A stretch of DNA of 6,663 nt from Bacteroidales bacterium (GTDB lineage Bacteria > Bacteroidota > Bacteroidia > Bacteroidales > Muribaculaceae). A program made the position numbers and the translations under genes. The stretch is taken from positions 1 through 6,663 of the forward strand of contig SFOK01000103.1 in the NCBI GenBank assembly GCA_004552395.1. The letters are read 5' to 3'. Positions within the stretch are counted from its first letter, which is position 1; each line of letters opens with the position of its first letter. Below are positions 1 through 5,943 of the stretch, piece after piece. The notes beneath the pieces are model-generated. The model was given only the letters and a program-made list of their open reading frames with translations. It was not told where the DNA came from and did not search any database.

Positions 1-6
1 GATTCC

Positions 7-39
7 TTTTTGCTGAGTGCGAGTTTTTTTGTAACTTTG
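7..39 (+). promoter_or_regulatory. Bacteroidetes-type promoter upstream of nuoA
   Basis: A TTTTTG run (7-12) ends in the -33 element TTTG. After a 19-base spacer comes TAACTTTG (32-39), a full match to the Bacteroides -7 consensus TAnnTTTG used by the primary sigma factor of this phylum. The order and spacing fit the known -33/-7 architecture. The start of transcription would fall near 43-46, giving a leader of about 70 bases before the nuoA ATG at 115. It is the only site in the window where I saw both elements correctly spaced, so it probably drives nuoA and the genes behind it. The assignment is by motif only. Confidence 0.72.
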
Positions 40-44
40 CACTC
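15..44. repeat. Inverted repeat overlapping the promoter
   Basis: GAGTGC (15-20) and GCACTC (39-44) form perfect 6-base arms 18 bases apart. The right arm begins at the last base of the -7 element and reaches the expected transcription start; the left arm lies in the spacer. This position would suit an operator, but 6-base arms can occur by chance. It does not look like a terminator of an upstream gene, because no T-run follows the right arm. Confidence 0.35.
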
Positions 45-47
45 GTG

Positions 48-66
48 ACGGGCGAATTGTGCCCGT
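48..66 (+). promoter_or_regulatory. Short hairpin at the 5' end of the nuoA leader
   Basis: ACGGGC (48-53) pairs perfectly with GCCCGT (61-66) around a 7-base loop. If transcription starts near 43-46, the hairpin is at the extreme 5' end of the message, where such structures often protect against decay. No T-run follows, so it is not an intrinsic terminator. No known riboswitch fold was recognised. The rest of the leader up to 114 is A/T-rich and lacks a Shine-Dalgarno motif, as usual in Bacteroidetes. Confidence 0.4.
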
Positions 67-114
67 GCATCAGAGCGAAATCTAAAGACAAACAATTAAT
101 AGATAGATAATTAT

Positions 115-498
115 ATGAGTCTAATTTGCAGCGACACATATACTGTCACTAATGGCGAGCTTGCGATATCGGCTGTCCTTGCGGGATTGTTTCTGGTATT
201 TGTGGCTCTGCTGATTGCGAGAAGTATCGGTCCGCGCTCTTATTCGGTGCTCAAATCGGAGCCTTACGAGTGCGGTATTCCCACCCGTGGCGAATCTATG
301 ATCCGTTTTCAGGTGGGTTATTATCTTTTTGCGATTCTCTTTCTGATGTTCGACGTCGAGACAGTTTTCCTCTATCCGTGGGCTGTGATATGCCGCTCGC
401 TGGGGGCCATGGGTCTGGTCAGCATCGGAGTATTCCTCTTTATACTTATTTTAGGTCTTGCTTACGCTTGGCGGAAAGGAGCTCTCAAATGGCAGTAA
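115..498 (+). CDS. nuoA: NADH-quinone oxidoreductase subunit A
   Basis: This is the small membrane subunit of respiratory complex I (127 residues; the E. coli protein is about 147). It packs beside NuoH and helps form the quinone channel. Three membrane segments are visible near residues 17-35, 66-91 and 97-118. The diagnostic family motifs are present: YECG (51-54) in the loop after helix 1, with the conserved Cys53, and FDVETVFLYPWA (79-90) at the end of helix 2, with acidic Asp80 and Glu82. The ATG at 115 gives a normal N terminus after an A/T-rich leader. It is the first gene after the promoter at 7-39, and its last 10 bases overlap nuoB, which implies coupled translation. Identification is secure; only the exact start is inferred. 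Confidence 0.95.
   Translation: MSLICSDTYTVTNGELAISAVLAGLFLVFVALLIARSIGPRSYSVLKSEPYECGIPTRGESMIRFQVGYYLFAILFLMFDVETVFLYPWAVICRSLGAMGLVSIGVFLFILILGLAYAWRKGALKWQ
475..481 (+). promoter_or_regulatory. Shine-Dalgarno-like site that fixes the nuoB start
   Basis: AAAGGAG lies 7 bases before the nuoB ATG at 489, within the last codons of nuoA. It supports ATG 489 over an earlier in-frame ATG at 270, which would read through nuoA in the wrong frame. None of the other genes here has a comparable site, so it may be a re-initiation signal for the overlapping gene. It also has to encode nuoA residues, so coincidence is possible. Confidence 0.5.
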
Positions 499-1106
499 AG
501 ACACCGAAAATACGGTCCATGAAGTACGAGGACTTCAAGGACAACGAATATATCGACAAACTTGTGGAGGAGCTGAACGCAGCCGGCACGAATGTGGTGG
601 TCGGCAAACTGGATCAGCTCATCAACTGGGGCCGCGCCAACTCGCTGTGGCCTCTCTGCTTCGGCACAAGTTGCTGTGCGATCGAATTCATGTGCCTGGG
701 CGCAGCCCGCTACGATATGGCGCGTTTCGGCGCCGAGGTGGCGCGCAACTCACCGCGTCAGGCCGACTATATAATGGTGCAGGGCACGATAGTGTACCGC
801 ATGGTTCCGGCTCTGCTTCGCCTCTACGAGCAGCTTGCCGAACCGCGCTATGTGATAGCATGCGGCGGCTGCGCCGTCTCGGGCGGACCGTTCAAGAATT
901 CGTATTGTGTGGTGAAAGGTGTGGACGAGGTACTTCCGGTCGATGTCTATATCCCGGGATGTCCTCCGCGTCCGGAAGCCATGTTCTACGGTCTGATGCA
1001 GCTTCAGCGCAAGATCAAGGTGCAGAAGTTCTTCGGCGGGGCGAACCGCAAGGAGAAGATCGAGGACTTTTTCGCAAAGCATGCTGAGGAAGTGGGTAAA
1101 TACTGA
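489..1106 (+). CDS. nuoB: NADH-quinone oxidoreductase subunit B
   Basis: This 205-residue protein is the complex I subunit that binds the terminal [4Fe-4S] cluster N2 and passes electrons to quinone at the NuoB/NuoD interface. All four expected cluster ligands are visible: the tandem Cys62-Cys63 in CFGTSCCAIEF, Cys128 in ACGGCAVSGGPF, and Cys158 in IPGCPPRPEA. The motifs SPRQADY (88-94) and EPRYVI (118-123) also match the family. The reading frame stays open back to an ATG at 270, but that part translates nuoA out of frame. The ATG at 489 gives the normal length and has a ribosome-binding site. The gene overlaps nuoA by 10 bases and is followed 53 bases later by nuoCD. Extra cysteines (57, 69, 125, 140) are present but not expected to be ligands. 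Confidence 0.96.
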   Translation: MAVKTPKIRSMKYEDFKDNEYIDKLVEELNAAGTNVVVGKLDQLINWGRANSLWPLCFGTSCCAIEFMCLGAARYDMARFGAEVARNSPRQADYIMVQGTIVYRMVPALLRLYEQLAEPRYVIACGGCAVSGGPFKNSYCVVKGVDEVLPVDVYIPGCPPRPEAMFYGLMQLQRKIKVQKFFGGANRKEKIEDFFAKHAEEVGKY

Positions 1107-1159
1107 TTTCCGGCAGCGAGCGAGCAAAATAGTAATTCAAACGAAACAGATTCTCCGTA

Positions 1160-2794
1160 ATGGAAAATATACAGGAATTAATTAAGTCGGTATGCCCGTC
1201 GGCAGAGTTCGATACAACGGGCGAGAAGCTGCTTGTGATCGTGCCCGACAAGGACTGGCATGCGCTGGCCAAGAGTCTGAAAGAGAATCCTGCGCTGGAT
1301 TTCGATCTGCTCTCCGCGGTAGTGGGCATGGATTGGAAAGAGACTCTCGGAGTGGTTTACTATCTCACATCCACGAGCCACGACTGGTATATGCTTGGCG
1401 TGCGTGTGGAGACGGCTGACCGCGAGAACCCGATGCTCCACTCGGTGAGCGACCTCTGGAAAGTGGCTCTCTTCCAGGAGCGCGAGGTCTATGATTTCTA
1501 CGGCATCAAGTTCATAAACCATCCGGATATGCGCCGCATGTTCCTGCGCAACGACTGGGTGGGTTATCCTCTGCGCAAGGACTACGACGATGATCCGAAG
1601 CTGAACCCGATGAGGCTGGAGGATGAGAAGAACGAGGATGACACCGTAGCATACATAGAGCAGCCCGACGGTACTATCAAGGAGGAGAAGCGCAAGATCT
1701 TCGGCGACGACGACTATGTGGTCAACATAGGTCCGCAGCATCCTTCGACTCACGGTGTGATGCGTTTCCGCACATCGGTAGACGGTGAGAGGATCAAGAA
1801 GGTCGATGTGGTGAGCGGCTACATACACCGCGGCATAGAGAAGCTCTCCGAGGGCCTCACATATCCCCAGGTGCTTCACTTCAGTGACCGTATGGACTAT
1901 ATGAGCGCCCACATGAACCGCCATTGCCTCTGCATGTGCATTGAGAAGGCGTTGGGCATCGAGGTGCCCCGCCGCGCACAGGTGATCCGAGTGATGATGG
2001 ACGAGCTGATGAGAATCTCGTCGCATCTGCTTGCCTTCGGCTGTACGGCCATGGATATGGGCGGCACCACCTGCTTCTTCTACGGTTTTCGTGAGCGCGA
2101 GAGAATACTCGACATATTCGAGAAGACGTGCGGCGCCCGCATGTCGCTCAACTATAACGTGATCGGCGGTGTGATAGCCGATCTGCATCCTGACTTCCAG
2201 AAGGATGTGAAGGCACTGTGTGAGATAATGCCCAAGTGCCTCGACGAATATCACAAGGTGTTCTCCGGCAATGTCATAGCCCGCGAGCGTATGATCGGTG
2301 TGGGTATGCTTTCGAAGGAGGACGCCATCAACTACGCAATCACCGGTCCTTCAGGCCGAGGCAGCAACTGGAGCAACGATACCCGCAAGCATGTGCCTTA
2401 TTCGATATATCCCGAGCTGGATTTCGAGGAGGTGCTCGGCGACGGTTGCGACAGCTATTCGCGCTATATGGTCCGTATGCGCGAGATCGAGCAGAGTGTG
2501 AAGATACTCGAGCAGCTCGTGGACAATATCCCCGAGGGTGATATCCGCGCGCAGGTACCCAAGATTGTGAAGCTTCCCGCAGGCCGATGGTATCAGCAGG
2601 TAGAGGCAAGCCGCGGTGCATTCGGTGTCTACATTGAGAGTACCGGCGAGAAGAATCCTTACCGTCTGCATTATCAGAGTCCATGCTTCAACCTTATTGG
2701 TGTTATGGACCTGACCTGCCGCGGTAATCTGATTGCCGACCTGATCACAATCAACGCGGCGCTCGACTTCGTAGTGCCCGACATAGACCGCTGA
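1160..2794 (+). CDS. nuoCD: Fused NADH-quinone oxidoreductase subunit C/D
   Basis: This is a single 544-residue protein joining NuoC (about 1-145) and NuoD (about 185-544) through a charged linker (about 146-185). The two form the connecting module of complex I, and NuoD builds the quinone head-group pocket with NuoB. The NuoC signature is seen at 107-142 (QEREVYDFYGIKF, then HPDMRR and YPLRKDY). The NuoD signature GPQHPSTHG (191-199) carries His198, and RMDY carries Tyr247. These match, at a constant offset, the quinone-binding His38 and Tyr87 of Thermus Nqo4. FRERERILD (310-318) is also typical. The C terminus reads LDFVVPDIDR where many homologues end in a DPVMGDVDR-like sequence; the final Asp-Arg is kept. 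Fusion is known in Bacteroidetes and enterobacteria. No Shine-Dalgarno site precedes ATG 1160. The next gene is nuoH, so nuoE, nuoF and nuoG are absent from their usual position. Confidence 0.96.
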   Translation: MENIQELIKSVCPSAEFDTTGEKLLVIVPDKDWHALAKSLKENPALDFDLLSAVVGMDWKETLGVVYYLTSTSHDWYMLGVRVETADRENPMLHSVSDLWKVALFQEREVYDFYGIKFINHPDMRRMFLRNDWVGYPLRKDYDDDPKLNPMRLEDEKNEDDTVAYIEQPDGTIKEEKRKIFGDDDYVVNIGPQHPSTHGVMRFRTSVDGERIKKVDVVSGYIHRGIEKLSEGLTYPQVLHFSDRMDYMSAHMNRHCLCMCIEKALGIEVPRRAQVIRVMMDELMRISSHLLAFGCTAMDMGGTTCFFYGFRERERILDIFEKTCGARMSLNYNVIGGVIADLHPDFQKDVKALCEIMPKCLDEYHKVFSGNVIARERMIGVGMLSKEDAINYAITGPSGRGSNWSNDTRKHVPYSIYPELDFEEVLGDGCDSYSRYMVRMREIEQSVKILEQLVDNIPEGDIRAQVPKIVKLPAGRWYQQVEASRGAFGVYIESTGEKNPYRLHYQSPCFNLIGVMDLTCRGNLIADLITINAALDFVVPDIDR

Positions 2795-2917
2795 TGCCGG
2801 AGCGGGGCTTCTGCAGCTTCTCCGCCGACACCAACCAGAAACTCTCCGGAGTCCGGACGCCCCGCGGGGCCCGGGCAGAGAAAAAGATAAAACACAGGCA
2901 ATAATCGTATCATTCAA
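2795..2917 (+). other. Intergenic gap with GC-rich palindromes between nuoCD and nuoH
   Basis: This 123-base gap holds no gene. It contains a perfect 12-base palindrome GCCCCGCGGGGC (2859-2870), an 8-base palindrome CTCCGGAG (2844-2851), and TCCGGA twice in tandem (2845-2850 and 2852-2857). GCGGGGC (2802-2808), just after the nuoCD stop, is exactly complementary to GCCCCGC (2859-2865), so an alternative long-range stem is possible. An A-rich stretch (about 2880-2895) follows rather than a T-run, so it is not a + strand intrinsic terminator. A processing, stability or attenuation element is plausible but unproven. No promoter motif was found before nuoH. Confidence 0.5.
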
Positions 2918-4012
2918 ATGAACGTCTCATCAATAATGTATAACTTCGGCGACGTTACCCATTGGATCAACAATCTTCTGACAAGTTTCCTTCCCCAGTG
3001 GGGCGCCACTCTTGTGGAGTGCGTTCTCGTAGCGTTGGTGCTTTTGGGCGTTTATACAGTCCTCGCACTCTTCTACATACTTTATGAGCGCAAACTCTGC
3101 GCCTGGTTCCAGTGCCGTCTCGGCCCGATGCGTGTGGGCCGCTGGGGCTTGCTACAGGTCTTCGCCGACATGTTCAAGATTCTGATCAAGGAGCTTATCC
3201 CGCTGAAGGGGACCGACAAGTTCCTGTTCAAGCTGGCACCATACATCATCATAGCTTCGTCGGTGACGATGCTTGCATGTCTGCCGTGGGGTCAGGGAAT
3301 GCAGATCATCAACTACAACATCGGAATCTTCTTCGTGCTGTCCGTTTCGTCGGTAGGTATACTCGGTATACTGCTTGCGGGCTGGTCGTCGAACAATAAG
3401 TACACACTGATAGGAGCCATGCGAAGCGGCGCGCAGATGGTGTCGTACGAGCTTTCGCTAGGTCTAGCCATCATCACCATGGTGGTGTTCGCCGGCACAA
3501 TGAATATCAACGAGATAGTCTGGGCACAGGAGCGCGGATGGTTCATCTTCACAGGCCATGTGCCTGCGATCATAGCCATGATCATCTATGTGATCGCGGC
3601 TACCGCAGAGACTAACCGCGGCCCGTTTGACCTCCCGGAGGCTGAGCACGAGCTGACAGCAGGTTACCACACCGAGTATTCAGGTATTCATTTCGGTTTC
3701 TTCTATCTGGCCGAGTATCTGAACCTCTTCATAGTGTCGGGTATCGCGTCGCTGATGTTTCTGGGCGGATGGATGCCTTTCCACGTAGAGGGTTGGGACG
3801 GTTTCAACCACATAATGGATTACTGCCCCGGCACTATCTGGTTCCTGATCAAAGCATTCTTTATCTCTTATGTGATCATTTGGTTCAAGTGGACGTTCCC
3901 GCGAGTTCGAATCGACCAGATGCTTGCACTGGAATGGAAATATCTGATGCCTTTCGCGCTGGCCAATCTCGTGCTGATGGCTCTGTGCGTGACAATGGGC
4001 TGGACATTCTGA
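2918..4012 (+). CDS. nuoH: NADH-quinone oxidoreductase subunit H
   Basis: This 364-residue integral membrane subunit of complex I links the quinone chamber to the proton-translocating arm. About eight hydrophobic helices are visible, near 31-56, 108-125, 135-156, 176-194, 213-230, 260-283, 306-323 and 343-361. Family signatures are YERK (56-59) followed by QCRLGPMRVG (65-74), the loop QVFADMFKILIKE (80-92), and the quinone-site loop ETNRGPFDLPEAEHEL (231-246) followed by HTEYSG (251-256), with its conserved acidic residues. RIDQML (331-336) near the last helix is also typical. ATG 2918 gives a normal amphipathic N-terminal helix; there is no Shine-Dalgarno site. Usually nuoI follows, but here the next gene is atpD, 104 bases away. 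Confidence 0.96.
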   Translation: MNVSSIMYNFGDVTHWINNLLTSFLPQWGATLVECVLVALVLLGVYTVLALFYILYERKLCAWFQCRLGPMRVGRWGLLQVFADMFKILIKELIPLKGTDKFLFKLAPYIIIASSVTMLACLPWGQGMQIINYNIGIFFVLSVSSVGILGILLAGWSSNNKYTLIGAMRSGAQMVSYELSLGLAIITMVVFAGTMNINEIVWAQERGWFIFTGHVPAIIAMIIYVIAATAETNRGPFDLPEAEHELTAGYHTEYSGIHFGFFYLAEYLNLFIVSGIASLMFLGGWMPFHVEGWDGFNHIMDYCPGTIWFLIKAFFISYVIIWFKWTFPRVRIDQMLALEWKYLMPFALANLVLMALCVTMGWTF

Positions 4013-4027
4013 ATCTAACATAGATTC
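4011..4027 (+). repeat. Perfect hairpin overlapping the nuoH stop codon
   Basis: GAATCTA (4011-4017) and TAGATTC (4021-4027) are exact inverted repeats around a 3-base loop ACA. The left arm starts inside the nuoH TGA stop. The stem is AT-rich and no T-run follows, so efficient intrinsic termination is unlikely. It could mark an RNA 3' end or a processing site between the nuo and atp parts of a transcript. Confidence 0.45.
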
Positions 4028-4070
4028 CGCGCGGCGCCGGACCTGTTTACGGCCTAAGACGCGGCGGCGG
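4027..4070 (+). other. GC-rich palindromic stretch between nuoH and atpD
   Basis: Directly after the hairpin come CCGCGCGG (4027-4034) and CGGCGCCG (4032-4039), both self-complementary, overlapping by three bases. CCGCG (4027-4031) can also pair with CGCGG (4060-4064), and GCCG (4036-4039) with CGGC (4050-4053), to give a larger imperfect stem-loop. The rest of the gap to 4116 is A/T-rich and serves as the atpD leader, without a Shine-Dalgarno site. TAGGTTTT (4086-4093) resembles a -7 element except at its last base, but no TTTG lies at the required distance upstream. Function is unknown. Confidence 0.4.
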
Positions 4071-4116
4071 ACAAGAAACGAAATATAGGTTTTATTCCCA
4101 ATAATAAACACAAAGT

Positions 4117-5619
4117 ATGAGCGCTAATACAGGCACAGTGACTCAGGTTATCGGTCCCGTGATCGATGTCTCCTTCGAGGGAGGCAAGGAGCAAATACCA
4201 CCCATCTACACCGCCCTTGAGGTGGAGCGTGACAATGGCGAAAAGCTGATACTCGAGGTAGAGCAGCATATCGGTGAGGACACCGTAAGATGTGTGGCTA
4301 TGGAGAGTACCGACGGTCTCCGTCGAGGCGTAGAGGTGAAGAATCTGGGCCATGGCATAGCAGTGCCGACGGGTGACCAGGTCAAGGGACGTCTGCTGAA
4401 TGTAGTAGGCGACGCCATAGACCATCTCCCTGCCCTGAAGAGGGACCACATGCGCGACATCCATCAGCCCGCGCCAGACTTCGAAGATCTGGCAATCTCG
4501 ACCGAGATTCTTTTCACCGGTATCAAGGTGATCGACCTTCTTGAGCCATACAGCAAAGGCGGCAAGATCGGTCTGTTCGGCGGTGCAGGTGTCGGCAAGA
4601 CGGTGCTTATCATGGAGCTCATCAACAACATTGCCAAAGGACACAACGGCTTCTCGGTTTTCACCGGTGTGGGCGAGCGTACCCGTGAGGGCAATGACCT
4701 TCTGCGAGAGATGATCGAGAGCGGTGTGATCCGCTACGGCGAGAAGTTCAAGGAGGGTATGGAGAAAGGGGAATGGAACCTCAAAGATGTGGACATGAAG
4801 GAGGTGAATTCCTCGCAGAGCACTTTGGTGTTCGGTCAGATGAACGAGCCACCGGGAGCACGTCTGCGTGTGGCGCTTTCCGGACTTACCGTAGCGGAGC
4901 AGTTCCGCGATCAGGACGGCGGCGGCAAAGATGTGCTTCTCTTCATCGACAACATTTTCCGCTTCACACAGGCCGGTTCCGAGGTCTCGGCGCTTCTTGG
5001 CCGAATGCCTTCGGCTGTAGGTTACCAGCCTACGCTGGCATCGGAGATGGGTATCCTCCAGGAGCGCATCACTTCGACGAAGCAGGGCTCGATCACATCG
5101 GTGCAGGCTATCTACGTGCCGGCTGATGACCTTACCGACCCGGCTCCCGCCACCACATTCTCGTTCCTTGACGCCACTACGGTGCTTTCGCGTAAGATCT
5201 CAGAGCTCGGTATCTATCCGGCTGTGGATCCTCTGGAATCGACATCGCGTATTCTGGACCCGAACATCATAGGCGAGGAGCATTACAACACGGCTCAGGC
5301 AGTTAAGCAGCTTCTGCAGAAATACAACGAACTTCAGGATATCATCGCCATCCTCGGCGTGGACGAGCTTTCCGACGAGGATAAGCTGGTAGTGGCCCGC
5401 GCACGCCGCGCACAGCGCTATCTGTCGCAGCCGTTCCATGTGGCCGAGCAGTTCACCGGTCTTCCCGGTGTGATGGTGCCTCTGTCGGAGACTATCCGCG
5501 GCTTCAAGATGATTCTGAGCGGCGAGATGGACGAATATCCCGAACAGGCGTTCCTCAATGTCGGTTCGATTGACGAGGCGATAGCCAAGGGCAAGAAGAT
5601 GCTCGAGGAGGTGAAGTAA
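4117..5619 (+). CDS. atpD: F1F0 ATP synthase subunit beta
   Basis: This is the catalytic beta subunit of F1 (500 residues; EC 7.1.2.2), which makes ATP at the alpha/beta interfaces on the cytoplasmic side. The N-terminal beta-barrel covers about 1-85. The nucleotide domain has Walker A GGAGVGKT (155-162, Lys161), the catalytic GERTREGND (186-194, Glu187 and Arg188), and Walker B LLFID (274-278). It also has the adenine-site Tyr367 and the signature PAVDPLESTS (368-377). The C-terminal domain carries DELSDED (416-422), which contacts gamma. Compared with E. coli, roughly 20 extra charged residues lie near 206-232, after EMIESGV; as I recall, such an insertion is typical of Bacteroidetes. All catalytic residues are intact. 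It follows nuoH by 104 bases and precedes atpC by 26 bases. Confidence 0.97.
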   Translation: MSANTGTVTQVIGPVIDVSFEGGKEQIPPIYTALEVERDNGEKLILEVEQHIGEDTVRCVAMESTDGLRRGVEVKNLGHGIAVPTGDQVKGRLLNVVGDAIDHLPALKRDHMRDIHQPAPDFEDLAISTEILFTGIKVIDLLEPYSKGGKIGLFGGAGVGKTVLIMELINNIAKGHNGFSVFTGVGERTREGNDLLREMIESGVIRYGEKFKEGMEKGEWNLKDVDMKEVNSSQSTLVFGQMNEPPGARLRVALSGLTVAEQFRDQDGGGKDVLLFIDNIFRFTQAGSEVSALLGRMPSAVGYQPTLASEMGILQERITSTKQGSITSVQAIYVPADDLTDPAPATTFSFLDATTVLSRKISELGIYPAVDPLESTSRILDPNIIGEEHYNTAQAVKQLLQKYNELQDIIAILGVDELSDEDKLVVARARRAQRYLSQPFHVAEQFTGLPGVMVPLSETIRGFKMILSGEMDEYPEQAFLNVGSIDEAIAKGKKMLEEVK

Positions 5620-5645
5620 AAACATCAAACAGAGAAACCACAGGC

Positions 5646-5882
5646 ATGAAACTTGATATCACATCGGCTCATTCGACACTCTACTCCGGCGAAGTGGATT
5701 CAGTGACACTTCCCGGCGAGATGGGCTCATTCACAGTGCTCCGCAACCACGCGTCGCTTCTTTCGTCGCTCACACCCGGCAAGATAGTGTTCCGGACTGT
5801 CGGGGGCGCCGAGGATTCCGTCGAGATACAGGGCGGAGTGGTAGATGTGGATAACAATGTAGTATCAGTCTGTGTGTATTAA
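5646..5882 (+). CDS. atpC: F1F0 ATP synthase subunit epsilon, one-domain form
   Basis: This 78-residue protein is the epsilon subunit of the F1 central stalk, binding gamma and the c-ring. Only the N-terminal beta-sandwich domain is present, with the family motif PGEMGSFTVLRNHASLLSSL at 23-42 and a closing strand VVSVCVY. The E. coli protein is about 139 residues and has a C-terminal helical hairpin that can inhibit ATP hydrolysis; that part is missing. Short epsilon proteins of about this length are usual in Bacteroidetes, and the sequence ends cleanly with no downstream frame that looks like a lost helical domain, so this is probably the natural form rather than a truncation. The gene lies 26 bases after atpD with an A-rich leader, and belongs to the same transcript. 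Confidence 0.93.
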   Translation: MKLDITSAHSTLYSGEVDSVTLPGEMGSFTVLRNHASLLSSLTPGKIVFRTVGGAEDSVEIQGGVVDVDNNVVSVCVY

Positions 5883-5943
5883 TTCAGCCTGCGATCAAGA
5901 GACAGCCTGAATGTATTTATCAAGAAAAAGAATTCAGCGACCC

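Noticed and set aside
270..488. In-frame 73-codon N-terminal extension of NuoB starting at ATG 270
   Set aside because: It translates nuoA in another frame and resembles no NuoB; ATG 489 gives normal length and has a ribosome-binding site.
458..1087. A 209-codon frame overlapping nuoB on the + strand
   Set aside because: Arg/Gly/Ser-rich product typical of an off-frame reading of GC-rich coding DNA; no family features.
1178..2254. Long open frame of 358 codons on the minus strand, antisense to nuoCD
   Set aside because: Its product is His/Leu/Ala-rich with no recognisable motif, and it lies wholly opposite a highly conserved gene; it is a codon-bias shadow.
2859..2870. GC palindrome as an intrinsic terminator after nuoCD
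   Set aside because: It is followed by C/G and A-rich sequence, not a T-run, and nuoH continues the same operon.
4086..4093. Possible -7 element TAGGTTTT before atpD
   Set aside because: The last base departs from TAnnTTTG and there is no TTTG about 19 bases upstream; too weak to call a promoter.
5882..5912. ATTCAG/CTGAAT inverted repeat and CAGCCTG direct repeat after atpC
   Set aside because: Arms of only 6-7 bases with a 19-base loop and no T-run; likely chance.
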